Shown here one piece after another: positions 49,401-62,063 of a DNA stretch of 64,000 nt. The notes under the pieces were generated by a model. That model did no database searches. It was not told where the DNA came from and saw nothing but the letters and a program-made list of their open reading frames with translations. The position numbers and the translations under genes were made by a program. The stretch's first letter is position 1; each line of letters begins with the position of its first letter. The DNA is from Diplosphaera chodatii. Taxonomy: Eukaryota > Chlorophyta > Trebouxiophyceae > Prasiolales > Stichococcaceae. The stretch is from contig JAALGY010000032.1 of the NCBI GenBank assembly GCA_032358165.1, forward strand, positions 186,001-250,000, written 5' to 3'.

Positions 49401-50642
49401 GGCGCCCGCCGTCCAGATACTCCCCAGCAGATCGTCAGCGTTGTCAGCAGCATCGTCAGCGGCGTCGTCAGCGTCGGCAGCAGCTGTGGAGGTGTTGGCA
49501 ATGTCCATGGCCCTCGTCTTCCCCTGCAGCGCACAAGTAGTATTGACATGAAGCCATGGATAGGAATCCTGCTGGGGAGGGCAGCTTTTAAGACGCAGTC
49601 AGAAAGACCTGGCTGCATTGCAAGACACATTCATAAAGCAAGTAAAGTGCATGGCTTTTAGATCGTGTCTGCTACATCTATGCAGGAGCCATCAAACGGC
49701 GGCAGACTTGCGTCAGCAAGCCAGCATGCACCGCCAAGTTAAATCAACTATCCACTCTGTAGCTCTTCAAGCAGATAGACATGTCCTTGGGACACCGACA
49801 AAAACGTAACACTGATACATACCTGGATGTCCAGGTGCACTGATGGGTGCGCAGGGAGGACTCGCTCATAGTCGGAGTCCTTCTGGAGCAACGCCCTGCT
49901 GCGGTCCAAGCAGACCCCCCAGACTGCGAGCTGAAAGCCGCTGACGTCGGGCGGGTCCAGGCCTGGCCGCCGCGGTCGATCCATTGGCATGGAGCGCCAT
50001 GCGTGAAGCGTCTTCATGTTGGCACGGCTTATGCCTTGCGCCTGTTCAATGAAAATGAGAATTTGACATGCAGGAGCGCCACCCTTTGGATTGCAGTGCT
50101 CAGCATTGTGGCCTTTTGGTAACCTCTCAGATGCTACATGTGTGAAACGGCTCACACATGCCACTTCATGAAGTGCCATTTGAATACATACTCCATCTGT
50201 TGTTCCCGAATGCTCACACACAGCAATTTGTTGGACCACATTCGGCACACCTTTATGATGGGCGGCAGCATGGCATGGTTCTCCCACATGGAATTGAGGA
50301 TGATGAGCAGCAGCAGCAGCACCGCATCGCGTGCGGCCTTGTTACCCTTCATGAGCCGCATGCGAAGCATCCATAACAGGATGCGACCTGCGTTGCTCTC
50401 GCTGTACGCCTGCAGAGTGGGCAACAGCATTTGAGCAATGCTTTCAAAGCGAGCACATCGTAGGCAGACAATGCAAGCATGATGGTACAACAGGCGAGTG
50501 CTACTTTGTCTCATAGCCTCAGCATAGGCATGTCAGCTCCAACGGAAGCAGAAGGCAGACAAGCTGTCATCTACGGTATCAACAATAGCACCTTGCGCTG
50601 CCGCTTGCCCTTGCCGCGGGCCATGTTGCCGGCTGTGAGCTG
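46477..50642 (-). CDS. Unrecognised multi-exon protein
   Basis: Minus-strand exons in order: 50642-50592 (MARGKGKRQRK), 50409-50251 (poly-Leu helix ARDAVLLLLLIIL), 50041-49823 (FQLAVWGVCLDRSRALLQKD), 49523-49394 (Asp/Ala-rich), 49162-49042 (SVDIGFWADALGNKNMNFLG), 48832-48672 (PPPGPILVPGMPDDLKGFIP), 48455-48335 (Cys/Trp-rich), 48122-47961 (FRMIWRDEDHPLTRS), 47814-47689, 47184-47077 (GRRLKRLRKAG) and 46746-46477 (Gly/Ser-rich tail, stop). Most junctions agree in phase, but one small exon is missing between 48672 and 48455, and the 5' end is not found. The product exceeds 450 residues. I recognise no family; basic patches at both ends suggest a nuclear protein. Confidence 0.5.
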
Positions 50643-51554
50643 CTTGATCCCGATCGAAGCTATACTAAAGCATCTGGTCAACTCAGTCGACTTACAGTGC
50701 GGCGGGCTCGGACATCTGGCTCAGCACACTGGTCTCAACTCTGGGACCGGGCGGTGCGTTCGAGGCTGCACAAGGTCTGGTGCGCAGCAGACACACGTCA
50801 GGACTTGGATGGGTTGTCAAGGGGCTGATGCACCGTCGATGTGAAACTGTGCAAGTGGTTTGATGGTTTGTCGGCGCCCCTATCGTCAACCCTGGGCGAG
50901 GAAGGGTCCAGGAACCTGCTGACTCGTGATTCCCGCCAGTTGTTCACACGGCGGGTACACGTGGCAGTTCACTCGGCCCCTGTTCCAACAGCTGTATAAC
51001 CACGCACCTGCCTCGGCAGGCGCACATCCGCTGCTGCACATGCGACACGCACATGACATACCGAATGAAACCATTGTGCAAGCATCGCCTTGACTCGTGA
51101 GAAACCTACCCGCCCACACAATCGACAATAGCTGCCATTAGTGCAGGGCCGAGGCGGCCGCCTCTCTACACCCACCGTTAACAGACAAGGTGACCGTTTC
51201 GGCCGACCTTGCACTGCCACTGCCTGCTGCCACCCTCTGCTGCATGCTTGCTCTGAGTGCCGGTGCAACCGCCATCAAGGCGTCGGTCCAACAGAGACTG
51301 TCCCTGTCACACCCCCAGAATCGGTCAGTGCATCGTTTGTAACATGATAAATGAGACTGGAACAGTTAACAGGCGCCCTGCCGCTGCTGTCCCATGCAGT
51401 TGGCAGAGGACATGCAGTTCCCCATCGATGCAGTTCATCGTGATGTGCCGCACCATGAGCCGTCCGCCCATGGATGTTGACGCACTATATATTTAAACCT
51501 CTGATACCATCTGCTGACCATTCATGGCAGGCAGGGCACGCACACCTCCACGCC
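50643..51554. other. Gap before the HIRAN exons
   Basis: It may contain further 5' exons of the minus-strand gene, such as a frame near 50790-50700 (RVETSVLSQMSEPAA), but the phase does not join. It also holds the promoter of the HIRAN gene. Confidence 0.35.
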
Positions 51555-51907
51555 ATGGCGGCCCCGCAGCAGGCAGCAACGCCGGAGGAGGGCGTCCCGG
51601 TGACGGGAGTCGGCTGCCAGTTCTGCCCGGCCGCAAAGGAACTGCGTCCAGGTGCGGCATGTAATCATACAACCCTCCATGATTTGAAGCTGTGCATGAA
51701 CTGCGGTGTTGGCACGCAGCTGCCCCACCTGGCGCCCATCATCGTCTGATCCAGCATCTGCCTGCACTGGCTGCAGGGGACGAGGTGAAGTTCTGTCCGC
51801 GGCCGCACCAGCTTGACCGGAATGCTGTCATGATTATGAACACGGCAGGCAAAAAAATCGGCAACGTCGCAAAGGAGGAGACCGCACAGTTCCGGCACCG
51901 GCAGGAG
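51555..51907 (+). CDS. HIRAN-domain protein, 5' exons
   Basis: Exon 51555-51651 starts with an ATG (MAAPQQAATPEEGVPVTGVG) and joins in phase 1 to 51777-51907. Together they form most of a HIRAN domain: VTGVGCQFCPAAKELRPG, a strand with DEVKFCPRP, the hallmark HQLDRNAVMIM, and KKIGNVAKEETAQF. HIRAN domains bind 3' DNA ends in HLTF and Rad5-type remodellers and also occur alone. No helicase or RING motif is visible in the next 5 kb, so this may be a small stand-alone HIRAN protein. The second exon could instead extend to a donor at 51970, and the 3' exons were not found. Confidence 0.65.
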
Positions 51908-54900
51908 GTTTCTGGGTACTTCCTGGGTTTTGGGGTGACTGCAGGCACAGAGAAGCCCAGGGAGATGGCGGTATGTGCTGCTGCTCCCTGGAGCTACTCT
52001 GCATCCATCCTGCAAGTGCATCGCATGTCTGGGCGGACTGGCGGAACAACCATTGATTTGGCACGAGTGGCTGATGCAGCCTTGGGGGTGCGTGGTCGCA
52101 GGTGATGGCTTTTCTGTGAAAGCGGCAGGGCAGTCGGCTAGGAATGCAGGTGGTGAAAACATCCAAGGAAAAGGCGTGGCCCAGCAGTGATGGCGTATTC
52201 AGGGCGGGCAAGGACAGGAGGGAAAGCAGCAGATCGGACAGCACCGAAGTACACTGTTCGCATGGGTGCTGGTGACGCACTGTAGTAGGTTTTGAGCTGG
52301 CAACCGTGCGGTGCAAAGGAGCGTAGGTGGTGCACTGCACTGAAGCCGTTGGGCTTTGGCAGCTGGGAACTACGTATGTGATATGCTTGCAGCCGTGGGG
52401 CCTGCCAAGGAGCATGTGCCTTGCTGGTTCGTTCGACTCGCCGTGAATCATATTGGACCTTGGCTGCCAGCTTGACTATCATCAGCCAGGGCTCTCAGGG
52501 TGAAGTGTTGAAGCTACCCTGTGACTTGCGACCTTGCTTATGGCTGCCAATGCAGGACACAGAGTTTGTAAACAGGGTGAGCTGAAAACATGTGTTGCTG
52601 CGCCTCCAATACACATGGAGCTTCAGGGAGGGTCGAGTGCAAACCGACTGCAGTGACAAGCTCCGCGTGCAAGAGGGTTGTGCTGCATGCATGAAATGCT
52701 GATGTGCTACAGATAGCTACCGCGATCAGAGGTGGCACGTCAGTTGAACCCACTGCTTGACAGCCCCGCATACAAGTGCAGCAAAAGAACCCTGCGCAGT
52801 GCTGCCACCGCCTGCAGCCTATACACATGGTCTCTACGCAGCCCTGCATAGGTGCGACAATCAAGGCAACGCAACGCATCATTGCCGGTCCAGGAATGCT
52901 CACTGCCTTGCTGTTGTCCCAGCCCAAACATCCTCTGCCTCACGAACTAAGCCAGACCGCAACTGAGGCGCAGCTGCCTTGCATAATCTTGAGGTGCAGC
53001 AGCAGGGCACGATAGCAAAGCTGCAGGCCGATCCGCTAAGCAGCAAGCAGCCGCAGCAGCCTGCCCTGCTGCACCCGCTGCGGCCGATGCCTGTGTTGAC
53101 AGGCGGACATTGGGGGTAGCAATCTGCTTCGGCTACTGCTGTATGCCACATTACCGAGCGCCTCTGGCTGCTGCTGATGCTGTGATGCGAATGCCGGGGC
53201 GTACAGGTCCTCGTCCCTGGCGCACAGGGCCTGCTGCCTGCGGTACTGCCATGCCGTGTGGCTGGGTGCTGCTGACTCCGCTTCCTGTTGTTCATCGCAC
53301 AGCGGGTTGCCCTGCACGACAGATCGCGATGCTGTGACGCTGCAGCACTGTCACTGGACTGTTGCAGCAATCATGAGGAGCACCTGTGCAACAGGTGCCA
53401 GGAGCAGGAGAATGCAAGGGTGCGGAGGCACAGCATGGCTTAAGTGGTGAAGGCTGGCCTACCGCTGCACGCCATCAGAGCAACACGGTTCCACGCAGCC
53501 GTGCTGGCCCGCTGTCTGCGCCTTTGGCTCTGTCCTGCAACATGCAGTGGCTGGAGCATCGTGAGCTCAGCCTGCCGCTAGCAATGGGGACCAGGGTCAT
53601 GGGCAATGGCCTGCAGTACAGCAGCAGGCATGCAGGCATGCCACCTGGTGCACACGCTGTCGCAGGCTCGCTATCATCTGCGGCCAGTGGGGCTCGGTCC
53701 AAGGCACTGCGCCTGGCCGCATCTGATAACCTGCCAACATAAATGAACGCTGCGCAGGCGACAGGCACACACTGGCTGCAGGCAGGGCAGTCTGCACTGC
53801 TTTGACAGAGACTGCTGGCGCTGTGGCAGGTGATGGGCTGCCCAACGGCAGCAGCAGCTACAGAGCGATGGCAAGGTCCGGCGCTGCGGGGGCCTTGCAA
53901 TGTCGCCAGCCCCAACCTGCAGCACACGCAATGGCCATTCATGTCCGCACACAATGCACGCCAGGGCTATGGCTGTATAATGCTGCGTGGTGCACCCAAA
54001 GGCGCCATCAACCTGGTGCGACGGTCAACACCGCTGTACAGGGCTCTAAGAAGCCTACCTGGTGTTGCTACTGCCAAAGGTCTGCTATTGTGCAGTGCAG
54101 CTGCGCTGCCGCGGCTCCAGTGAATCCCAAGTGGTGGCTGCGTCCAGTGTGTGGCTGCTGCGACGGTGTACTTTCAGTAATGGCACATTGTGCGCCTGCT
54201 GCACCTGCAGGCGCATACAATGCACATTTGCAACACTACGGCAACCAGTATATAGAGAACGCATGCCTGGAGGATGTGGAGATGCAAATGCCAGACGCTG
54301 AGGCGGTCAGTGACAAGCGCAGACCTGCCACATTGTCTTCTGCAACCCTTTGACGAGAAGATGGTTCACGTCCGGACGCAACAGGACGCGAATGCATCTG
54401 CGCAGCTGCACATGCAGCATGGCCCTCATGCCCAGAGCTGCGAGCGTCACTGCCCGCCCGATGTAAGCAGTAAGCATGCACATCAGCAGCAATTTTGGGT
54501 GTTGCTGCTAGTCACCGTAGGCTGCCGCAGCAGCCAGGCCACTGGCAAGTGTCAGGTATCTCGTTTGTTTTGTTTGCAAGACATCGGGCTGTAATGGCAC
54601 CTGTTGTTGCTGGGTGATTGCGGGCATCGCTGCCACCCCGCACTGTGGATGTCACAAGAACCTGCAGTGTACAGGAGTCGTTGCGGGCCTCGCTGCAGGC
54701 CAAAGTCGAGGACAGGCTCGACCATGTTGCAGCCTGCATTTGTCACCTAGGAGAGCAGCTGGGAACATCATGGAGAGCTTCATACAGCTCACTTCCAAGT
54801 GCTGCCCACTACGTGCAACACGCACCTTGGCAACGATGGGGGCTTCGTATGCGAGGCCATGGTCTGCGAAGTAAGCGGTGACTACACTGGCGTAGATACT

Positions 54901-56607
54901 GATTACGGATGCATCGAAGGCAGCCAGCCCGATGGTGTTGGTAGCGGTGCACCATCTTCTCTCTAGCCTGCAATACATTGAGACAAGCAGGGATCAGACC
55001 TGCCGGCTCAGCGTGTCTACTGAAATGGTCATCTGGCACACCAGGTCATCGCTCACCTGAACAGCGCATGCCACAGCTGCATGGCCACGCAGCTACAAGC
55101 TCGCGGACTTGGTTGACGGCGCTCAGCACTGCCTGCAAGGAGGGCCGTGAAGATTAACTACTAGTGCTGTGCGGGCTCGCCGATAAGCACCATAATGCAT
55201 GACCACATCTGCATTGCTGCACCTTGAGAGCGCCTGCCTCAGACTGGGTGGCACGACTGGGCAGCCAAGCCTGCCTGGACATCAATGCCGCTCAGCTCCC
55301 CGAAGTCCGCGGATGGCGGCCGCCTTGCCCAGCACCTGAGATGAGCACAGAGCACGGGCTGCTTCACTTGAAGGGAGCCTGATATGTGTGTCAAGCATGG
55401 CTGCCAGCCGCAGGCATGCGGTCTCGCGCACGCTCTCTGCTGCTCAACATGATCACTCACCGCCTTGGACCCACCATGGTGACACAAGTGCTGATTGTCT
55501 AGCATAGGGCCAGCCTGTCATGGCGATGCAGGGAGCCTGCATCAGATGCAGCACATGACAATCCGTTGATGCGCACAGCCGTTGTGCAGCCCACATCACG
55601 CACACGGCGATGCCAGAGCAGCTGATGTTGTGGCGTTTGGCTGCACCCACCTAAGCGTGCAGCCTTGTCACTTTTGCCACTTCTCCCGGTGCGGCATGGG
55701 GCGGGCGCCCCAAAGCGGGGCTATTGCGGAGAGCAGCCTTCCCAGCCCTGCACTAGACGACACCGCTGGTCAGCAGCACCGCTGCTCTGGCTGGCCGCCA
55801 TGTCAACCGACTGCCAAACAACACACTTCTGGTCGACCATCACGTGCGCGGGGCCTGCGCCTTGGAGCGCAGGATTGACGTGAAAAGCAGCTTGATCGCC
55901 AATGCCAGGTGCATTCTGCCACGACATTTACTGTGAGGCGCTTCAACACGACGCGCTCTTATGCTGCCGCCAGTGGCGGACCACACTGCCGAGAAGGCGA
56001 TGCCTCTCAACTTTCGAGCGACAGCGGTAAAACACACAGCTCGCGGGTAGGCACAAAGGTTTCAGTGGACATCCTGACGTGAGAAATGGGTGCAGGAGGG
56101 GCGCCCAGCCCCAGACGTGCACGGAAGCCGCTGCACCTTTGGGTTGATGGGGTCATCTCAGGAGGCTGCTCCCCGCCACAACTGGCAGCGGCAGCGGCCG
56201 CGCAGCAAAATCAAGTTGCAAGAGGTCGTGAACTTCGTGGCTGGAAGTCGCGGGCGTCGCAGCGACAGGATTTGTGCACATTCTAATTCGGAAACCGACG
56301 ACAACATAGGGGGAAGAAGGCTGATAATGTGCAAACTGCCATCGCACTGCATGGAAGCGAATGGTGCGACTGATCCGCGGACTGGAACACCAAACCGGCT
56401 TTCATCAGACGGCTACATTGTCTTGGATGCAGGTCAATAGTCGATACAGCGAAAGAGGAATGTGTTGGAATACTTATGCACCTCGTCTCAACCTTTTGAA
56501 CTTCAAGTTAGATCAGGTGGTCATTTCTCGCTGCACCCGCCACACATCTGCCACCACGCAGCTCGTCACTGCCAAAGAAGCACTCTTGCTCGTTCCAGCA
56601 GTGACTC
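51908..56607. other. Long region without a complete gene model
   Basis: Single plus-strand exons look plausible but were not joined: near 53630-53742 (SLSSAASGARSKALRLAASD, stop), 54675-54765 (SLRASLQAKVEDRLDHVA), 55872-55910 (IDVKSSLIANA) and 56120-56270 (a basic frame with RHNWQRQRPRSKIKLQ). They may be 3' exons of the HIRAN gene or belong to one further gene. The stretch 52.0-53.6 kb shows nothing convincing on either strand. Confidence 0.35.
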
Positions 56608-59600
56608 ATGCCCGAAGGGGACGTCACGCAGCGCTTCAAAAACAACTTTTTGGACGCAGCAACATTCCCAGACGGCAGGCCCAAGCAAATCCTCAGGGCT
56701 CGAGTGCAGCTCCGCATCCCAAACTCGCAGCGGAAACTCGAGGCCGGCACAGGCTCGGGGCTGATCTTGGACAAGCAGGTGCCGTGCCTGCCGCCGTGCC
56801 GCACCGCCGTGCCGCTGCGGCGGGTGCGAGCGAGCGGCGTCGGGCACCCCATCAAGCTCCACGGCCGCCCGCTTCAGCGGGCGCACACAAAGACCATCCA
56901 CGAGGTCGTGCCTGCTACGCACAGTTGCTGCGAGGACGACCACGCCTGGATCCAGTGCGAGGCGACCTGCCCGGTCTACGCTGTAAAGGTTGAGCGCTCC
57001 GCCAAACAGCTCTTCATCACCTTTGAGGGCGATGGCCAGCAGGCCATCCACCGCTTCAAGTTCGCTCAGAACGGTCAGGTAAGATGTCAGGCAGTCCGGC
57101 GTCATATGCCCTGCTTCAACGCTCTTGTCCAACACCTGCAAACCGGGCAGTTGCGGCACAAGTGGCGCATGAGCCAACGGTGCCATTGCAATACTCGTGT
57201 GTGTCACACTCGCAGCTCCTGGTCGCCAAGCCTGGCGAGAAGACCAGGTACAACAACAAGGAGAGCAAGTACCATGGGCACATGTTCGCGCCGGAGGAGA
57301 TGCCCTTTGCCCAGGTCATCTACTGGCTTGAGGACGGCACGACTGTCTTCCTCCATGACCCTCAAAACATGGGTCACATCGAGATAGTGCCGGTGGAGGT
57401 GATCCTGGCCAGGCAGCCGGACTTTGCAGCGGAACTTGAGACCTGGTGCGGCCCAAACCCTCCCGTGCCTGCCCCGCAGGCATGGCGGATGCCCTGCCTA
57501 ATTGAAAGTTGTTCATGCTTAGTGCACGTCTCAGTGTCCTGCTCACATGTAGACGTTGCTGTGCAGGATGGTGCGGTTCAAGAAGCAGCACACTGTGAGC
57601 ATGGATGCTGGCCGCGAGACGCACTCCTTCACAATTCAGGTGCAGTGTGCTCAGCAACTCTAACAGCCTTTCACTGCATTTGCCTGTCGCCGCCTGCATC
57701 GTTGTGATGTGTCAGTCCACCTTAGCTCAGTTGCCTCATCGAGGGCCCAGGCATGCCAGCACAAGCACAGTGCTCCTCAGTCCTCTGGCTTGTGTGCCGC
57801 ACCTTGCATCTTCACACAGCTCTGCGGCGGCTGCATGGAAACAAACATGGTGTGTCTCCGCTGGACAGTCGTACAACGAGGACTCGGAGAAGCTGACGGT
57901 GAAGACGTTGACGCGGCTGGAGATCATGCCGGTCGTCGTCTTCCTGCTGAGGGCGTTCGAGTTCTGGGGCCGCTACCACACGGACGAGGTGGCAAGCCCC
58001 TGCAACCGCTTGCCAACACTATGTGAACTCTGCTGCAGGAGCAATGTGCGTCATGCTGACCGCTGCTTCTCCTGCTAACCGCTGCTCCTCATGCAATGCG
58101 ACCGTGCCCTCTTCCGCAGGGGCTGGCCTTTGCGGGGATTCCCCCCTTTTGCCCCGCGAGCCTGCTCTTCGAGAATGACGTCAAGGTGCTGCTCCTGGGG
58201 CGCTACTGGCGGAACGTGTGGGCCGTCATCGATTGCGTGGGGCAGCAATGCCCTGTGCGCGCCGCCATCTACACGCAGGCGGGGGCAGTGTGGTTCAAGA
58301 AGGACACAGTGGTGCGGGTGTTGCAACTCCTGGCTGTCGCGTCTTTTGGGGCCTCCCAAAGCCTGCTGCTCGTGATGCGCTCCTCCTGTGTTGCCATGCA
58401 CACTGATGCTGCGGGTGCTGCTTCTCGGCGATGATCACGCCCTGTCCCAACCCTCCGATACCCATCTGCCTGCCCTGCACAAGTCCGATGTGCAACCTGC
58501 ACTCTGCCCCCGCAGGAGGTGGTGCCACGCAAGAAGTGGAAGGACCTGAACTGGGACCCGCTGCTGCAGCAAGCGGCAGCCGACATGTCGCAGGAGGAGG
58601 CGCTCGCCGCGGGGCGCAAGCTCGTCCGAAAGAGGGTCGTCGCAGAGGATGGCACAGAGGAAGTGCAGGAGTCGTACAGGTTCGACCACCCGGTGAGCCA
58701 CACGCGCCATGTGAACAGGGAGCGCTGCTCTGCTGGATATGCTGCTTATGTGCACTCTGATGCAGGCGTGTTGACGCCGCACATGGCCACCCTGTTGCTG
58801 ACAATCAGGACGCCCTGGCCCTGAGCAAGCCCCCATGCGTGTGCAGATTGCCGACTCGGTCTTCCTGCGGGCGGGCGCGGCGCCGGGCCCCCTGTTCAGC
58901 ACCGCCCGCTACGGCTTCCTTAGGGTAGCCAAGTTCAGGGGGGACCTCAAAATGGGGCCGGATCAGGGGTTCCGCGAGGACGTCTTCTGCCCGGACATTG
59001 AAGGCCTCGCCGCAGACCCGCTGCTTGTCAGGCAGCGGCGGCAGACGACAGCCATCAGCGAGGCGGCAGATCTGCCGCACATCAGCAACTGGCTGGATGT
59101 GGAGCGGCTGCTGGTGGACAAGCCGCTTGTGGTCGCCAAGCGCAAGCGTGGCCGGCCCGCCAAGCAGGCAGCGAGCGTGCGGGCGGACGGCAAGAAGGGC
59201 GGCGGCCGCCCCACCACCGGCGCTGTGGACAAAAGCAGCTTCCCGCCGCCGGGCCTCTTGTGAGCATTGCAACATGCCCTTTTGCACCCAGTGACCTAGG
59301 CGTGAGCGTAGTATTCTCTCATCCTTTGCTCGCTGTATGGTTACTGTGCGACGGCTCCCATGGCGCCTGACGCTGCACCTGTCATGCGAGCATGTGTGAT
59401 CAATCAGTGAGGATTTGGAGCTGGGCCTGTGCCTGATCTTGGGTCCGCGCCCTCTTGCAGCCAGCCGGCAGTGGACGTGTCACACCTCATGGTGCCGCCG
59501 GGCCTACCCTTGCCCAAGAAGGCGGCCAAGAAGCGTGCTGCGGCGGCGGGCACGGCGGCCCGCGACAGCAGCAGCAGCGACAGGGTGCAGGAGGAGGGAA

Positions 59601-59644
59601 CACCACCGCGGAAGCGGCGCAGCAGGGGCAGGTCGGCAAAGTAG
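56608..59644 (+). CDS. Unrecognised 621-aa protein with AT-hook-like motifs
   Basis: Eight exons: 56608-57078, 57216-57445, 57567-57639, 57869-57988, 58120-58317, 58516-58692, 58847-59259 and 59461-59644. All phases agree and every intron is GT-AG. The protein starts MPEGDVTQRFKNNFLD, and the central exons look globular (KSKYHGHMF-like start, FLLRAFEFWGRYH, VLLLGRYWRNVWAVIDC). The C-terminal third is basic, with KRKRGRPAK near 59140 and GGGRPTT near 59205 resembling AT-hooks (core GRP), then Lys-rich KKAAKKRAAA and a final RKRRSRGRSAK. I recognise no family. The basic tail and AT-hooks suggest a chromatin-bound nuclear protein. The first exon could contain an intron after 56778; the reading frame stays open either way. 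Confidence 0.7.
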
Positions 59645-61066
59645 GGCGGCGGGGTGCATGTGGTTTTTGACATGGTTTCGTGTGATGTTGTGGCTGGGTG
59701 ATCAGGAATCAGGGGTCAGGGATCAGGGGTCGCAAGGGGGCAGGCCTCCCTCTTTCATTGTAGGCAGCTGCAAGCAGCATTCAGTATCACTTTTGACAAG
59801 AATCCTGGCGTGAGAGGCGGTCTGCATGGGTCATCCTGTTGAACTCAGAAACATTGGCAATGCTGCGTGACATGCTGCCCCATACACCATGCAGAGCACC
59901 ATCCACCGTTGTTGAAACACACAGAAACAAGCTCTGCCCCAGCCACCCCTGCATCCAAACACAAACAAGATGTGAATGCGCAGTTGTGCTGGACTTGTCA
60001 CTTGAACCTATCACTGCAAGCTAGACATACAATGTCCCAACCGAAGCCAGCGCAGTGCCCAGCATAGCAGCCGCAGTGCCCACCTCATCAAGTGGACGTT
60101 GCACAAGGCTCTGCGAGTCAGCCCTGCGGGGGATAAATGCATGTGACTGCCCGAGCAGCCCGAAAAAGGCACCAAGCTACTGGCTACATGCTGTCTGCTG
60201 ACACAGGCAAAACCTCATGCAAGCATAGCTGTCATCCCACCCCGTCCGAGAGAACCGTCTTGGGCTTTCAACGTACGGCCTGCACATAGGAGCCATGCTG
60301 CATGTGGTTGTCCGAGTAGCCAAGACAACTGTCGCATGCCATAGGCTGTACTCTACGTCTGCCGTCTGCTGACAGACGCACTCTTCTGCGGAGCACAGCA
60401 GCCCGACCGACCATATTGAGCAGAGCTACCTTCTGGTATAGATCATGCACCTGCGCACAGAGTAGCATTGCTGCAAGCGATGCTGCGCCTCTCCACAATC
60501 AATGATTGGTCAATGCATAATGCCGTGAAGCAGTCATCAGGCAAACCATGGTCAGCGTCAGCATGGACCTATGTGCGCCGCTGCATCTGCCTCTGCTGCC
60601 TTGGCTGCTGCTCCTGAGGATGTCCAGCGCTGCAGCAGCGGCTGGTGCTCCAGCGGTGGCTGCGGTGACACCGGGTCGACCGTAATGCAGAAAGCTGAAG
60701 TGCATCTGAGCATTTATGCTCCGCACAGCATCACAGACCATAAACATACACAGGCACCTGTGAAGCTCGGCAGAACAAGCTGCCGCACACCTGCATCGTG
60801 TGCGCCCTGAAGCTGGCTGCTGTAGCGCCTGCAGGTATCCTGCATACATTCACCGGCGTCTGCAGTGACGGCAGCGGCAACCACGACGTTGCCCCATTGG
60901 TGCTGGGAACGCCAGTGTGAGCACTCCAAGGCTGCAGCTGGCACCCGCTCTGCAACACACCGTGCAGATCTTTTGCACAGGATGTTTGTCAGGGTGCTGA
61001 CTCTCTGCGATGTCATAATGTATAGTGAGACGCTTTCCATATCCTGCACACACCTGTTACGATGAG
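59645..61066. other. Gap with possible 5' exons of the next gene
   Basis: A plus-strand Ala/Ser/Gly-rich frame near 60565-60690 (LCAAASASAALAAAPEDVQ) could be an upstream exon of the gene ending at 61619. Nothing else is supported. Confidence 0.35.
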
Positions 61067-61619
61067 GTGGGCAAACTCAGCATGGCTGCGGGCATGGGCT
61101 GTGACGTGGTCTCAGTGAGCGCTGGTGTTGCATGGCACAGTGACAAATTTGCTGACGCAGGGCTGGCTGTCAGGGTGAGCCGGCGCAGATCAGCTCCCAT
61201 GCTGCTGAGCTGCTCGTCCTGTCTTCCTGCTGATGGCTCATTCTCGTGCGGCCGCCCATACAGGTGCTTGACTCCTCTTGCAGGACATGTCTGACGATGG
61301 CCTGAATGCAACAGCAGCGTGTGTGGGCCACGGAAGCCGCTGCTGTCATGCCATCAGAATGCAGCATGCAGAGAAGTTGAGCGTGCTTGCGGTACCTGGC
61401 AGTACGAGCTGCGAGGGACATGGTGGAGGTCAGGGATCATGGTGCGCCTGTTGTGGGACGAGCATGTGCTCAGACTATGTTAGCCTGCATCGCGCAGTGG
61501 TGATGATTTGTGTGATCATGCATGCACAGGCCTTGCAGCCGTGCGGGAAGCGCCACACCTCCTACCTGCATCTGCTATGGCGAGGAAGGCAGTTCGCACA
61601 GAGAACTCTTCGCGCATGA
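61067..61619 (+). CDS. Hypothetical protein, last three exons
   Basis: Exons 61067-61174 (VGKLSMAAGMGCDVVSVSAG), 61284-61391 (DMSDDGLNATAACVGHGSR) and 61530-61619 (RHTSYLHLLWRGRQFAQR, stop) are 108, 108 and 90 nt. All are phase 0 with good splice sites, so the chain is likely real. Upstream exons were not resolved and no family is recognised. Confidence 0.45.
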
Positions 61620-62063
61620 AGCCTAGGCAGCAACAGTGCTGCCCCTGCCACTGCATCCTCGTCTGAGCGCGCCTCCACAGCGCGATGCACGGCCGGCTCG
61701 ACGTTCCATGTATGTGCGCTGTCAGGCAATCAGCTGTATAGGCGACTGTACAACCGAGATGGCAGCCACAGGATCGTTGCACCTTCTAAGTCAGTGTGGC
61801 CTGGGCCAAGTTCGCTTCGAACCCATATAGCGCCGTGTCCCTGCCAGACCAACAGCAGGAGTGGCCAGTGAAACCAAATAACAACTCTGAGACAGGCTGC
61901 TAGCACTGAATTCTACTCTGGCGCACCGGGTCTGGCCAGCTCTCGTCAGTGGTCCGTGCAAGGCAAATTCTATTCCCCTTAGTACTTGGTCGGCCGGGCT
62001 ACATTCACATATTCCCCTTGTTCCTTCGGCTTGCATCAAAGCAGCATGCCTCTCTCCAGGAAC
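61620..62063. other. Gap, no supported gene
   Basis: No exon chain or RNA gene is seen. Confidence 0.4.

Noticed and set aside
56566..57207. Long minus-strand open frame (213 codons)
   Set aside because: It mirrors the first exon of the plus-strand gene, whose splice sites and phases are consistent over eight exons. The minus frame has no matching splice chain.
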